Shown here: positions 22,559 through 32,819 of the stretch, piece by piece
How the letters are laid out: each line of letters begins with the position of its first letter
How positions within the stretch are numbered: the stretch's first letter is position 1
Assembly: GCF_001411555.2 (NCBI RefSeq)
Contig: NW_023361913.1
Span: 1 to 64,000, forward strand
DNA: 64,000 bases
Source: Juglans regia
Taxonomy: Eukaryota; Streptophyta; Magnoliopsida; Fagales; Juglandaceae
Direction of reading: 5' to 3'
Notes under the pieces: model-generated
Databases searched by the model: none
The model's input: the letters and a program-made list of their open reading frames with translations, nothing else
Told to the model about the DNA's origin: nothing
Program-made: the position numbers and the translations under genes

Positions 22559-23338
22559 TCAAGGAAACTGCAAAAATGCTTTGTTGATGAAATCCCTTTC
22601 TTGGAACTCCTAAGCCAATTTTCCTCATCCCTGCAATGGAAGGACCTAGAAGAGTATGCTGTGATAGCCCACCATCTATGGAGAAGAAGGAACATTTTTG
22701 TCTTTGAAGAGGTGTTCACCCTTCCTCTCACTCTGTTTTCACAAGCTCACCAAACAATTTCTGAGTTCAAAGCCTCAAATCAGATAGCTCAAAGTCTGCC
22801 AAGGAATGGTATCCTCACTATTCAGTAGTGGACAACACCTCCATAGGGTAACTTTAAGATCAATTGGGATAATGCCATGGACAAAATCCATTGCAAGGTT
22901 GGAATATGTGTTGTAGTCAAGAACTAGAAAGGCAAAGTAATGGCTACTCTTAGATCAGTCTGTGCCCTTTTCCCAGATCCTCAACTAGGTGAATCACTTG
23001 TTGTCCTTAAGGCTACACTACTATGTATTGAGATGTGGTTGTCTAATGTGCAACTTGAAGGGGATGCTCTAGTAGTGGTCAATGTTGTTAAAAGCAATCA
23101 AGAGAATTGGTCCTCAACTGGGTTGCTAATCAGAGATGTTAAACATCTTCTAGGGAAAGTGCTTCACTGGTTGATTATGTACGTACCTAGGAACTTAAAC
23201 ATTTTAGCTCATGTATTAGCTAAAAATGCTCTTCTCCTCACTGAAGAGGTCATTCAACATGTATTCTCCCTTTGTTTTCATGAAATTAATGAGATCAACA
23301 CCTTTTGTTTAAAAAAAAAAAAAAAAACTTATTTATGA
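22559..23338 (+). pseudogene. L1 RNase H-like C-terminus (RVT_3), broken
   Basis: 22523-22828 holds the usual helical linker (EEYAVIAHHLWRRRNIFVFE). 22860-23300 holds an RNase H-like segment: FKINWDNAMD (first Asp of the family), ESLVVLKATLLCIEMWLSNV, LEGDALVVVNVVKS (ExDS/A site) and VPRNLNILAHVLAKNALL (the family's final motif, usually RxxNxxAHxLA). Stops separate the first motif from the rest. The A tract starts at 23311. Confidence 0.7.
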
Positions 23339-23341
23339 CTT

Positions 23342-24070
23342 ATTTCTACACTAGACTTATTTCTAGTGTCTCATTACATGTTATTATACTTTAGTAAATT
23401 ATTATTATATGTTATTAACTTTTTATACAAGATTTATTAGTTATATCTTTAGTAGTATCTAATTTATTCCTATATAAGACTTATATTATAGTGTCTGATT
23501 ACATGTTGTTATATATTAGTATTACATATTATTATACTAATGTCTAACTTATTTCTAACTTAATCATATACTAGACTTTCTAGTGTTTAATAGCATGTTA
23601 TTATATTTTAGCAAATTTGTATGAAGTGTTATTAACTTATTATTCTAGGCTTATTTCAATAATAGTATCTAACTTATTTCTATACTTGATTATATAAGGT
23701 AGTAATACTATGATGTTTACATATACTAAACTATTATTTGTCTATTTATATTACAGTTTAAGTATATTATTTTATAATAATTAGCTCAAACTAGAATATT
23801 ATTGAATTTAACTATATAAGTTCTAGTTATATAACTATTTAACTATAAATACATATTTTTATAACATATGTACAATATCGGATTCAGATTCGAAGTTGGA
23901 ATTGGAGGGTAAAGTCAAGATTGGAGTCAGAGCCTGTCCAACAATGCCTCCAACTTTGATTGAAAAATTAATAAAAAAAACTAACTCTGACTCAGTTTTG
24001 TAGGAGTCAAAGTGGAGCTAGAGTGGAGTCAAATTCAAGTTGGGTTTTTGGATTTTTGCTCAGCTCTAAA
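23342..24070. repeat. Flank of L1 with AT-rich units and GAGTC-rich right end
   Basis: Direct continuation of 17331-17786. It contains several imperfect units CTTATTTCTA...ACATGTTATTATA and ends in GAGTC/GGAGTCAAAGTGGAGCTAGA-type repeats (23880-24045), the inverse of the CTCTGACT repeats at 17340-17440. Consistent with the right half of the TIR element entered by the L1. No gene. Confidence 0.45.
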
Positions 24071-24079
24071 GGAAGAGGA

Positions 24080-25410
24080 GGAATAGAGTCCTAGTCATTT
24101 CCTAGCTTGTCCACTGGAGATTGCTCAACAAATAGCCAGGAGCCAGGGCCACCATGAACAAATTCCATTCATCACCCAAGAGCTCTTTCATGACCATTGA
24201 CGAAAGCCACATCAGCCCCTGTTTTAAACATCCGAAATGGAGCAAGTAAAGACCATTGGAAAAGTAGTCTTGCATATCCTCCACTGTGGATGCAACCCAG
24301 TCCTCCACTGTGGATGTAGCTCAGTCCACACCAAGCACCTCTGCCCAGGAAGCTACCTGCACAGCCACACTGAGCACTACAAATCTCCTTGCATAGCAAC
24401 CCTATTTTACATAGCAAAAACTGATAAGTTTCACTATTTTTTCTCTTTATCTTTCATCTATGTTTTTGTTTATTCATTCATTGGGAGTCCCATAGAATCG
24501 AGGGCCATTGCTTGGAACACATAAGTGTGTGCCCGGAAATCCCCATGTAAACAAAGCTGCTCACCCAGGACAGGAGCCTAGCAAGCACTAGCCATGAGAG
24601 CACTCAAACATCCTGTTCAAGCTCCATTGCTCGCCCAGGAAACAAGCCTAGCTGCCACATAACTCACCATCGCTCAAAACACCTGGGCGAGCAACACATC
24701 TCGCCAAGGAAATGACCACTAACCTGCCAGTGCTCAGAAAGTCCCAGGGGAGCAATGTAGCTCATGACCTGAAAGACAAGCAAGGAGGCCACTTAACCCA
24801 CCTGCACATAGAGAGTCTCTCGAGTAATGAGCCCATTCGAGCAAAGCTCAAGGCGAGTAACCATGAAGTCGCTTGGGCTCTAAATGCTTAGCCCACCCTC
24901 GCAAGGATTTGTTAAGGCCAGTAAGGTGAGCAATCAACAAGACCCGCACATGGAGAGTTTCGTGCTAGAAATGAGCTCGCCCAAGCAATGATCAAGGTGA
25001 CCAATGAAGTTTGCCCCAGTCATACATGACTTACCTGTGCTATGAAAAAGGCTAGGATTGAAGCTAGTCCGAGGTTTTCTCTTGAACCAAGAAGTCGGGC
25101 CTTCATGTAGCCCGCTTGAGTATCGAATGGAAACGTCGAGCAATGAAGCTCACCCAAGCAAGGAAAGTGATGAAACTTGCTCAACCAAAAAACACTCTGA
25201 GTAACTCGAGCAATGAAGCTCGTTCAAGATTTAGCTTTCACTTTTCTAACAAGTTTGAATTTGCATGTTCTCCCCATAAAGTGCTCGAGTTTCTACGAGG
25301 CTTTTAAATGAACGTATGGATGGACATATAGGCACCTAGCCTGGAGCAATGAAGAGACTTCAAGTGAGCAATAAACTTGGGTTGCGAGCAAGCAGCCTGC
25401 GAGCACGTTG
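24080..25410 (+). mobile_element. Unclassified LTR-like element, left part
   Basis: GC-richer sequence with dispersed AGCAATGAAGCTCGCCCAAG-like repeats (24520-25400), continuing past the Tekay insertion at 35168. The two sides read through as one sequence when the inserted 9.76 kb and one copy of the CGTTG duplication are removed. The right part ends in an LTR-like TATA/leader segment. No coding domain was recognised. Paired CTCCACTGTGGATG units occur at 24278-24320. Confidence 0.5.
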
Positions 25411-27731
25411 TCTAAGGCCCAGTTTCTTCATCAGTGGCCCGGATCAGTGCGTGAAAATGGCCCAGCCATTTTAGTGTCTAGTGAGACCACCGAGCGGCGT
25501 CGTTTTGGGAGGTATGAATATCTCCTCTGTTTTCCGTTTCTTTCTCCCTTCTCTTCTGCAGTTTCAGTTTCCCCCGCACCTCTCTCGCGCACGTCTCTCT
25601 TTCCTTTTCGGTTTCATCTTTATTTCCAGTTGTTGGCATTAGTTTGAGGTTCCGAATCCCATGCCCTAGACTTCCTCATTGCTTCGGTTTCTCTCTTGCG
25701 CTGCATCTTATTCCAGTGAGTTGCCGTCTGCTGCATCTCTGTTTCTCTCCATTGTTTTTTTACGTTTCTGTTCTTCCTCTGGAAGGCAGCGAGCAGTACC
25801 TCTCTTTCCTCCATTTTTCGACTGGTAAGTGTTTCCTTCTCATCCCTTTAGGTTTCGGTTTCATCTACTGAAACTGTGCTGAACCTGCTCCTTAGTTTTT
25901 GGTTGGATTTAATCTCTTTTCCTGCAGCTTCTGTTTTGGCCGTGAGGTTGGGTTGCATTTTGTGAGTCTGGATGTTGTGCGTGGTGAGTATTTCGGGTTG
26001 GTGTGTTTCGGGTAGGCATTGAAGCCTTTGCTGGAATTTCTCTTGCTGTAGCGTACTCATGTAGTTTCCTCTTCGAATTTATTTTGATTTTACCCTCATT
26101 TCTGCAGTTTGTTGCTGCCGTGAGTTGAGTTGCTTTTCATCAGTTCTTGGACTTCTGTGGCTTGTGATTCCTAGTTCTTGGTAATTTAAGTGAGTAAGCC
26201 AACACTTTGTAGTAGAATGGTCTTAGAATTTTTTGATTATTGGTGTTGGACGTTGGCTTTGGAGGGTGTTTTAGTAAATATTAAGATTAGTATATGATAT
26301 TCTGGATTGACTTAGTAAACTATTTTTGCTATAAAATGGTTTGGAATTGTGGGTTTTAATTATTTAGATGGAGGTTGTGTTATTATCTTTTAATACTTAG
26401 TTTATATATTTTTTTTATGAATAGGCGACGAGAATGATAGAGGTCAATTCCAAGGTATAGATAATACGCTGCAGGAGTCAGGTAAGCGGGGTTCCTATGC
26501 TGGGTTTTATACAAGTTAATAAGACTGAGGTTGATTTTATGAAAACTTGCATAATTTGTGTTGTGTTGAGAACTTGTGAAAACAAAGATCAACCTCGGTC
26601 ACTATTCTGCATTATTCATGAAATCTGTGTGAAAAAGAGAAAAATATGTTCTGACATGCATTGTGTAGACATGAGCTAAATTCTGTCATGTGATTTATAA
26701 AATCTGAAAAATGAGCGATATTGAGAATATGAAAAGTTGTGCATTTATTCGAAAAGATATTCTGGCTTTTGTGTTCAGTGTGTATAAACTGTCTGATTCT
26801 GTTTTGATAACTCTGTATTGTTTTGATATAACATCTGAAAACCTTTGGCATGGTGTACTGGTTTTCGTATCTGACTCTGTCTCTGCTTTGCTTTGCTCTG
26901 CTCTGTTATGCTCTGCTCTGTTTGGGTTGGTACCAACTTCTCTGTCTCTGAGTGCACCCACTTTGGAAACAAAGTGATTTTATTGTGGTCTTTCTTGTGT
27001 GCACACTCGGGGCTCCGAGAAGAATAAAGGAAAGGTTTCACCTCTGTCTCTGCCTGGTTTGGCCACCGGGGTTAGCACAACCCTACCACGGGGGTGAAAC
27101 ATGGTCTATGCTCTGTTTGATGGTTTGTTTTGATCTGATGATGATACTCAGTTTATGTTATGCCAAAGTACTATGGGTTTTATTGTCTTAAAACCATCGC
27201 TCCATTACTTTTGAAAAACAAGTTTTGTTCTACATGATAACTCTGGAAAATATTTTGTTCTGCATGCTCTACTTTGTAAATGCTCATGTTTGCACGCTAG
27301 CATATGATTTCTGCTTACTGAGTTGTGATAACTCACCCCCTATCATGATAATATTTTTCAGATGATGTGGAGAGTCCAAATGAGGACCTGGATTAGATTG
27401 GTAAACGTGGTTAAGCTCAGGAGGTGTGGTTGAAAGAAGGACTTTTGATGTTCTTAGTTTTAATGCCTTTGAGTTTTAATTATATGTTTGGGTTTAGTAG
27501 GACCTATGGTGTTATCAGTTTGGTATGTTACTATTATCGAGAGATTGTGGACCCCTTTGATTTATTATTATTGCATTAAAGTTTGTGTGGAGTTTGTAAT
27601 GAGATTTTTAGAAGATATGAGATTGATTTCACTTATGAAGTCTTTGGAGATTATTCTTTGGATGTGTTGGGAGACATGTTTATGAGTGACAGGTAGTAAT
27701 TCTCCAAGCCACCCTGGTTTAGGGCGTTACA
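25411..27731 (+). repeat. 5' LTR of the Tekay-like element
   Basis: Contains a GC-rich exon-like segment ending at ACTG|GTAAGTG (GT at 25825), a mini-exon candidate (26425-26481) bounded by GAATAG and GTAAGCGG, a short (CTCTG)n tract (26880-26925), a GAGTTGTGATAACTC stem-loop (about 27320-27334), and acceptor TTTTTCAG (ends 27361) followed by an acidic frame DDVESPNEDLD with stop at 27394-27396. Confidence 0.9.
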
Positions 27732-27732
27732 T

Positions 27733-27750
27733 TTGGTATCAGAGACAGGT
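27733..27750 (+). promoter_or_regulatory. Primer binding site (tRNA-iMet)
   Basis: TTGGTATCAGAGACAGGT immediately after the 5' LTR. It matches the plant initiator methionine tRNA 3' end complement (TGGTATCAGAGC) except at its last position. Confidence 0.85.
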
Positions 27751-28217
27751 TAGAATTCTGCATACTATAAACCTTGGAGGTTTAGATTTCTGTGGGTTCA
27801 TAGGATGTAAAGATTTTAGAGTATAGATAGTGATTAAGAAGTCATTTTCAGATTTACTATGATAGTAAAGTGAACTATAGGATTAAATATTGTTGATGTG
27901 GAAAGTCTTAGAATTCGCAGGTTTTAGGAATAGCCATGAGGTGTGGTATTTCACAGGTCTATGAACTAAGTTCATGTTGATTAAGGTTTAGTTTAATAAC
28001 GGAGCCTTTTTAAGTAGTTAAATGGGTTTAAGTATTAGTTTTTGGAAATTGACTATTACTACGGTTATATGTACTTTTCTATTCTTCATTATGAGTATTC
28101 TTATAATTTTGAATTATAATATATACGTTTTGTTTTTACAAATACCACTAAATTTTCTATGTTCTTATAAACTCTATTTTTGAAGCGTTGATTAAAAATT
28201 CAAGTTATTTTGTCAGG
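27751..28217 (+). other. 5' untranslated leader of the Tekay-like element
   Basis: Non-coding AT-rich leader between primer site and gag ATG. No other feature seen. Confidence 0.6.
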
Positions 28218-29266
28218 ATGCCACCTCGTCGTAGAGAACGAAGCATGTCGGATCTGAATGCGAACGAGAACGAAAGGGAAGCAAACTCGAGTGCTTCCGA
28301 CGTATTAAGAGCAGCTGCACATCAATTAATTGATGACCTTGTGCAGAATCCCGCGGGTCGCCAGAGTAATTTCAATGAAGGGGGTTGTACTGTTGAGCAA
28401 TTCAATCGAATGCACCCTCCTTTATTTGATGGGAGAGGCGATCCAACTTTGGCAGAGGATTGGATTCTGTACTGAGGAGCAAAAGGTGGCATACGCCACA
28501 TTCAAGCTTATTGGGGAAGCGAAGAGGTGGTGGATCTCTGAAAGGACCATCAGAGAAGCAGAGGGGACAGAGATAATCAGTTGGCTGCACTTCAAGCAGA
28601 TCTTTCTGGAGCGCTTCTTCCTTAGCTCATTTCGTGAGGACAAGGCTATGGAATTTGCCACCTTGGTTCAGGGAACAATGATGGTTCATCAGTATGCTGC
28701 TAGGTTTACTGAGTTATCCTGTTTTGCTACTTATTTGATTCCCGATGAGGAAAAGAAGGCATGCAAATTTGAGCAAGGACTGAATGAGAAACTGTATGTG
28801 CGTGTGGTGGGTTTCCAGATTTGGAACTTCTCAGAATTGGTGAATAAAGCAACAGTGTTTGAAAGAACCCTTCAAAGAAGTGTTGCGTTGCATGAACAGA
28901 GGAAAAGGACTACTCCTACTGGATACCAGTCTGGCATGGACCAGGGACCATGGAAAAGGAGGAGTGAAGGTAGTAGTTCAGGAAAAAGGCCGGTTCAGAG
29001 TAATCAACAGCCTTACCAGTGTAGGACATGCAATCAAGTGCACTCCGGAGAGTGTAGAAAAGGGGCGGGATTGTGTTTTCATTGTGGCAAATCAGGACAC
29101 TACATCAGAGATTGCCCAATGCAAAATAGAAGCAACCAGACGTTCATACCGCCACCTCAGAGGAATGAAGTATCAGCCTAGGGCAGCAATCAACGTCCTA
29201 CTGCGCCTGCTCGAGTCTTTGCACTAACACCTGGAGAGGTTGAGGGTAGGAATGACGTGATCACTG
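28218..29266 (+). pseudogene. Tekay-like gag (capsid/nucleocapsid), broken
   Basis: ATG at 28218 (MPPRRRERSMSDLNANENER). The capsid part includes CTVEQFNRMHPPLFDGRGDP, then EEQKVAYATFKLIGEAKRWW, FLERFFLSSFREDKAMEFAT and FTELSCFATYLIPDEEKKAC. A CCHC knuckle (CFHCGKSGHYIRDCP) lies at about 29070-29115. Between DWI and EEQK (about 28460-28475) some ten or more residues usual for the family are missing and the frame shifts, pointing to a small deletion. A TAG at 29179-29181 replaces a usual Gln (VSA*GSNQRP). The frame then runs on through ARVFALTPGEVEGRNDVITG to the intron-like segment. Gag forms the particle shell and binds RNA in active elements. Confidence 0.85.
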
Positions 29267-29386
29267 GTATGACTCTTTTGTTTTACTTTAAGGATTTATA
29301 GTTTCTATTATTTTCTTTTCTTTGATTGGTTCTGGTTAAGACTTTGAATATTCTTGGTTCATGGATGAGTTTGAATGTGATCACAG
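29267..29386 (+). other. Intron-like 120-bp insert between gag and protease
   Basis: A T-rich 120-bp segment starting GTATGA and ending ATCACAG, with in-frame stops. It lies exactly where Gag-Pro is normally continuous. Removing it joins GTGATCACTG to GTACTCTTTC, keeps the frame and gives VITGTLSLFSNNAIVLFDSG, a normal Gag-protease junction. The ends are also a 12-13 bp near direct repeat (GTGATCACTGGTA/GTGATCACAGGTA), so an insertion with flanking duplication is an alternative to a spliceosomal intron. Confidence 0.55.
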
Positions 29387-32300
29387 GTACTCTTTCTTTG
29401 TTTTCTAATAATGCTATTGTGTTATTTGATTCGGGAGCGACACATTCTTTTGTTTCCACGGCGTACTCTAAATTTTGCACTTTAGATGCTGAAAGGTTGA
29501 GGAACAGGTTAGTGGTTGCAACCCCAACAGGGAATTCTGTAGTCTGTAGTGAGATGTTACCTGGATGCCCTCTTTCTATAAAGGGAAGACTGATGCCAGC
29601 AGATTTAATAGTTTTCCACATGGTTGGGTTTGATGTGATTTTGGGTATGGATTGGCTGGCTTCCTACCACGCCAGTATTGATTGTGCTAAAAAGGAAGTG
29701 GTGTTCAGGCCTCCTAATGAAGGTGAAATTCGATTCACAGGGTCGAAAGTGAGGTTGGCTCCACCCATCATTTCTGCCATTCAGGTAGGAAAACTGTTGC
29801 GTGATGGTTGTCAGGGATTCTTAGCCTGTGTGGGTGAAGCACCAACAGAAGAGTTGAAGTTGGAACAGATACCTATTGTGAGAGATTATCCAGAGGTCTT
29901 CCTTGAAGATTTATCGGGACTTCCACCCAAGCGGGAGGTAGAGTTTGCTATTGAGTTAATTCCAGGCACGGCACCCCTTTCGAAAGCACCTTATCGCATG
30001 GCGCCGTCTGAATTAGCGGAACTCAAAGAGTAGTTGCAAGATTTGTTAGACAAGGGTTTCATCAGGCCCAGTGTTTCACCTTGGGGAGCTCCAGTTCTTT
30101 TTGTGAAGAAGAAGGATGGATCGATGAGAATGTGTATCGATTATAGGGAACTTAATCGGGTGACCATAAAGAATAAGTACCCGCTACCCCGTATAGAAGA
30201 TTTGTTTGATCAGCTTCAGGGTGCTCAAGTATTTTCGAAGATTGATCTTCGATCGGGTTACCAGTTGAAGATCAGAGCTGAAGACGTGGCTAAGACGGCG
30301 TTCAGGACCCGTTATGGCCATTATGAGTTTTTGGTCATGCCTTTTGGCTTGACTAACGCCCCAGCAGTATTTATGGACTTGATGAACAGGGTGTTCCATG
30401 AGTTTTTGGATAAGTTTGTGGTTGTCTTTATTGATGATATACTGATTTACTCCAAAAGCGAGACCGAGCACGAAGAACATTCGAAGTTGGTACTTGGGAC
30501 ACTCAGAGACAAGCAGCTGTTTGCTAAGTTGAAGAAGTGTGAATTTTGGCTTGATTCAATCACGTTTCTGGGGCATGTAGTTTCAAAGGATGGTATTTCA
30601 GTAGACCCAGGAAAAGTGGAAGCAGTGGTTAATTGGTCGGCACCGAGGAATGTTCATGAGGTTAGAAGCTTCTTGGGATTGACGGGGTATTACCGTCAAT
30701 TCATTGATGGGCTTTCCAAGATAGCAGTTCCTCTCACTGCACTCACCAGGAAAAATAATAAGTTTGAATGGATAGCAAAGTGTGAAGAAAGCTTCCAAGA
30801 GTTGAAACAGAGATTAGTGACAGCTCCGGTGTTAACAGTTCCCACAGCTAGAGGCGGATTTGTTGTTTATAGCGATGCTTCTAGGCTTGGTTTGGGGTGT
30901 GTACTGATGCAACATGGGAAGGTTATAGCTTATGCCTCACGCCAATTGAAAGTGTATGAGCAGAATTACCCCACTCATGACCTGGAACTCGCGGCAGTCA
31001 TTTTTGCACTTAAGCTTTGGAGACATTACTTGTATGGGGAAAAGTGCGAAATTTATACGGATCACAAGAGTTTGAAGTATTTCTTTACCCAAAAAGAGTT
31101 AAACATGAGGCAAAGGAGGTGGCTTGAGTTGATCAAGGATTATGATTGCACCATTAATTATCATCCAGGCAAAGCTAATGTTGTAGCCGACGCTCTATGT
31201 AGGAAGTCAGTGGGACCGACAGTTGCAGCTATTACCACTCAACATAGGTTGCTAATGGATTTAGAAAGAGCCGGTATCGAAGTCATTGCTAGTGATACAA
31301 ATGCTTTCATGGCCAGTTTAATGGTTCAACCTGCTTTGATTGATAGAATCAGAGCTGCTCAGAAAGTGGACTCAGGGTTGGTGAAGTTAATGGAAGGGAT
31401 CGGAAACGAGGACAAACCTGATTTTTGTGTTTCCAAGGATGGAATTTTGAGGTTTAGGGGTAGAGTATGCATACCTGCTGATGATGAACTAAAAAGGTTA
31501 ATTCTTGAATAGGCACACCGTTCTTTGTACACTGTTCACCCAGGGAGTACCAAGATGTATCGGGATTTGTGAGAGTCCTTTTGGTGGAATGGCATGAAAA
31601 GAGAAATTGCTAAATTTGTAGATCAATGCCTGACTTGCCAACAAGTGAAGGCGGAACATCAGAGACCTGCAGGATTATTACAGCCACTTCAGATTCCAAA
31701 GTGGAAATGGGAACATATCTCCATGGATTTCGTAACAGGTCTACCAAGGACCGTAAGCGGGCAAGATGCTATATGGGTGATCGTGGATCGCTTAACGAAG
31801 ACCGCCCGTTTTGTGCCCATTAAAGTTTCTTTTAAACTAGAGAAACTAGTGGAACTGTATGTACGGGAGATAGTAAGGTTGCATGGAGTACCGGTATCCA
31901 TTGTGTCAGATAGAGATCCCCGTTTTACCTCTAAGTTCTGGCGAAGCTTACAAGAGGCAATGGGTACTCAGTTAAGTTTTAGTACTACTTTTCACCCTCA
32001 GACAGATGGACAATCAGAAAGAACTATTCAGATTTTAGAAGACATGTTGAGGGCATGCTTGATGGATTTCAAGGGATCTTGGATGCAACATTTACCATTG
32101 GTTGAGTTTGCATATAATAATAGTTTCCAGGCTAGCATTGGGATGGCACCTTACAAGGTTTTGTATGGCAGGAGATGTAGGTCTCCATTGTATTGGGATG
32201 AAGTAGGTGAAAGGAAACTTCTAGGGCCCGAGATTATTTAGCAGACCAAAGAGAAGATAGATGCCATTCGGGCTAGAATGAAAGTAGCTCAAAGCCGACA

Positions 32301-32781
32301 GAAGAGTTATGCAGATAAACGTCGCCGTCAATTAGAGTTTGCGATTGGAGATAAGGTATTCTTGAGGATTTCACCAATGAAAGGAGTTATGAGATTCAGA
32401 AAGAAAGGTAAGTTGAGCCCTAGATACATTGGACCATTTGAGATTCTTGATCGGATTGGACCAGTGGCGTACAGGGTGGCTCTACCACCGGCGTTCTCGG
32501 GGGTGCATAACGTGTTCCATGTGTCCATGTTGAGGAAGTACATCCATGACCCCACTCACATCATAGATCATGAACCCTTGCAGATTCAAGAGGACATGAC
32601 CTACACCGAGGAACCATTGCGGATTCTGGACAGGAAAGAGCAAGTGTTGCGGAATCGAACTATTTCCTTGGTTAAAGTATTGTGGAATAATCATGCTACC
32701 AATGAAGCATCATGGGAATTCGAGGAAGAGATGTGAGTCAAGTATCCTCACTTGTTCGAAGAGAGTTCTTATAGCTTGTAG
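29387..32781 (+). pseudogene. Tekay-like pol: protease, RT, RNase H, integrase, chromodomain; interrupted by stops
   Basis: A single continuous frame runs from the protease to the natural stop at 32779-32781. Protease: VLFDSGATHSFVS (29426-29464). [33 protein letters not shown] (the usual His after Tyr is missing, a one-codon loss) and [13 protein letters not shown] (catalytic Asp pair at 30433-30438). RNase [16 protein letters not shown] to [16 protein letters not shown]. Integrase: CLTCQQVKAEHQRPAGLLQP, WEHISMDFVTGLP, SIVSDRDPRFTSKFW and HPQTDGQSERTIQ. Chromodomain: about 32620-32760 (VKVLWNNHATNEASWEFEEE). In-frame stops: TAG 30031, 31510, 32239; TGA 31570, 32734. Each fits a C-to-T change from CAG or CGA. 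Polymerase, integration and chromatin-targeting functions are therefore lost. Confidence 0.9.
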
Positions 32782-32806
32782 CGAATTCCGAGGACGGAAT
32801 TCTTGT

Positions 32807-32819
32807 AAGGGGAGGAGGA
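32807..32819 (+). promoter_or_regulatory. Polypurine tract
   Basis: AAGGGGAGGAGGA directly before the 3' LTR. Plus-strand priming site for LTR elements. Confidence 0.85.

Larger units (their letters stand above)
17787..23325 (+). mobile_element. L1-type LINE, near full length, inactive
   Basis: About 5.5 kb ending in an A tract (23311-23327). It is flanked by a 16-bp target duplication with one mismatch (AACTTATTTATAACTT at 17771-17786; AACTTATTTATGACTT at 23326-23341). Order: ORF1 (DUF4283), then ORF2 with endonuclease, reverse transcriptase, zf-RVT and an RNase H-like end. This is the usual plant L1 layout. Many stops and frame changes interrupt both ORFs. Confidence 0.9.
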
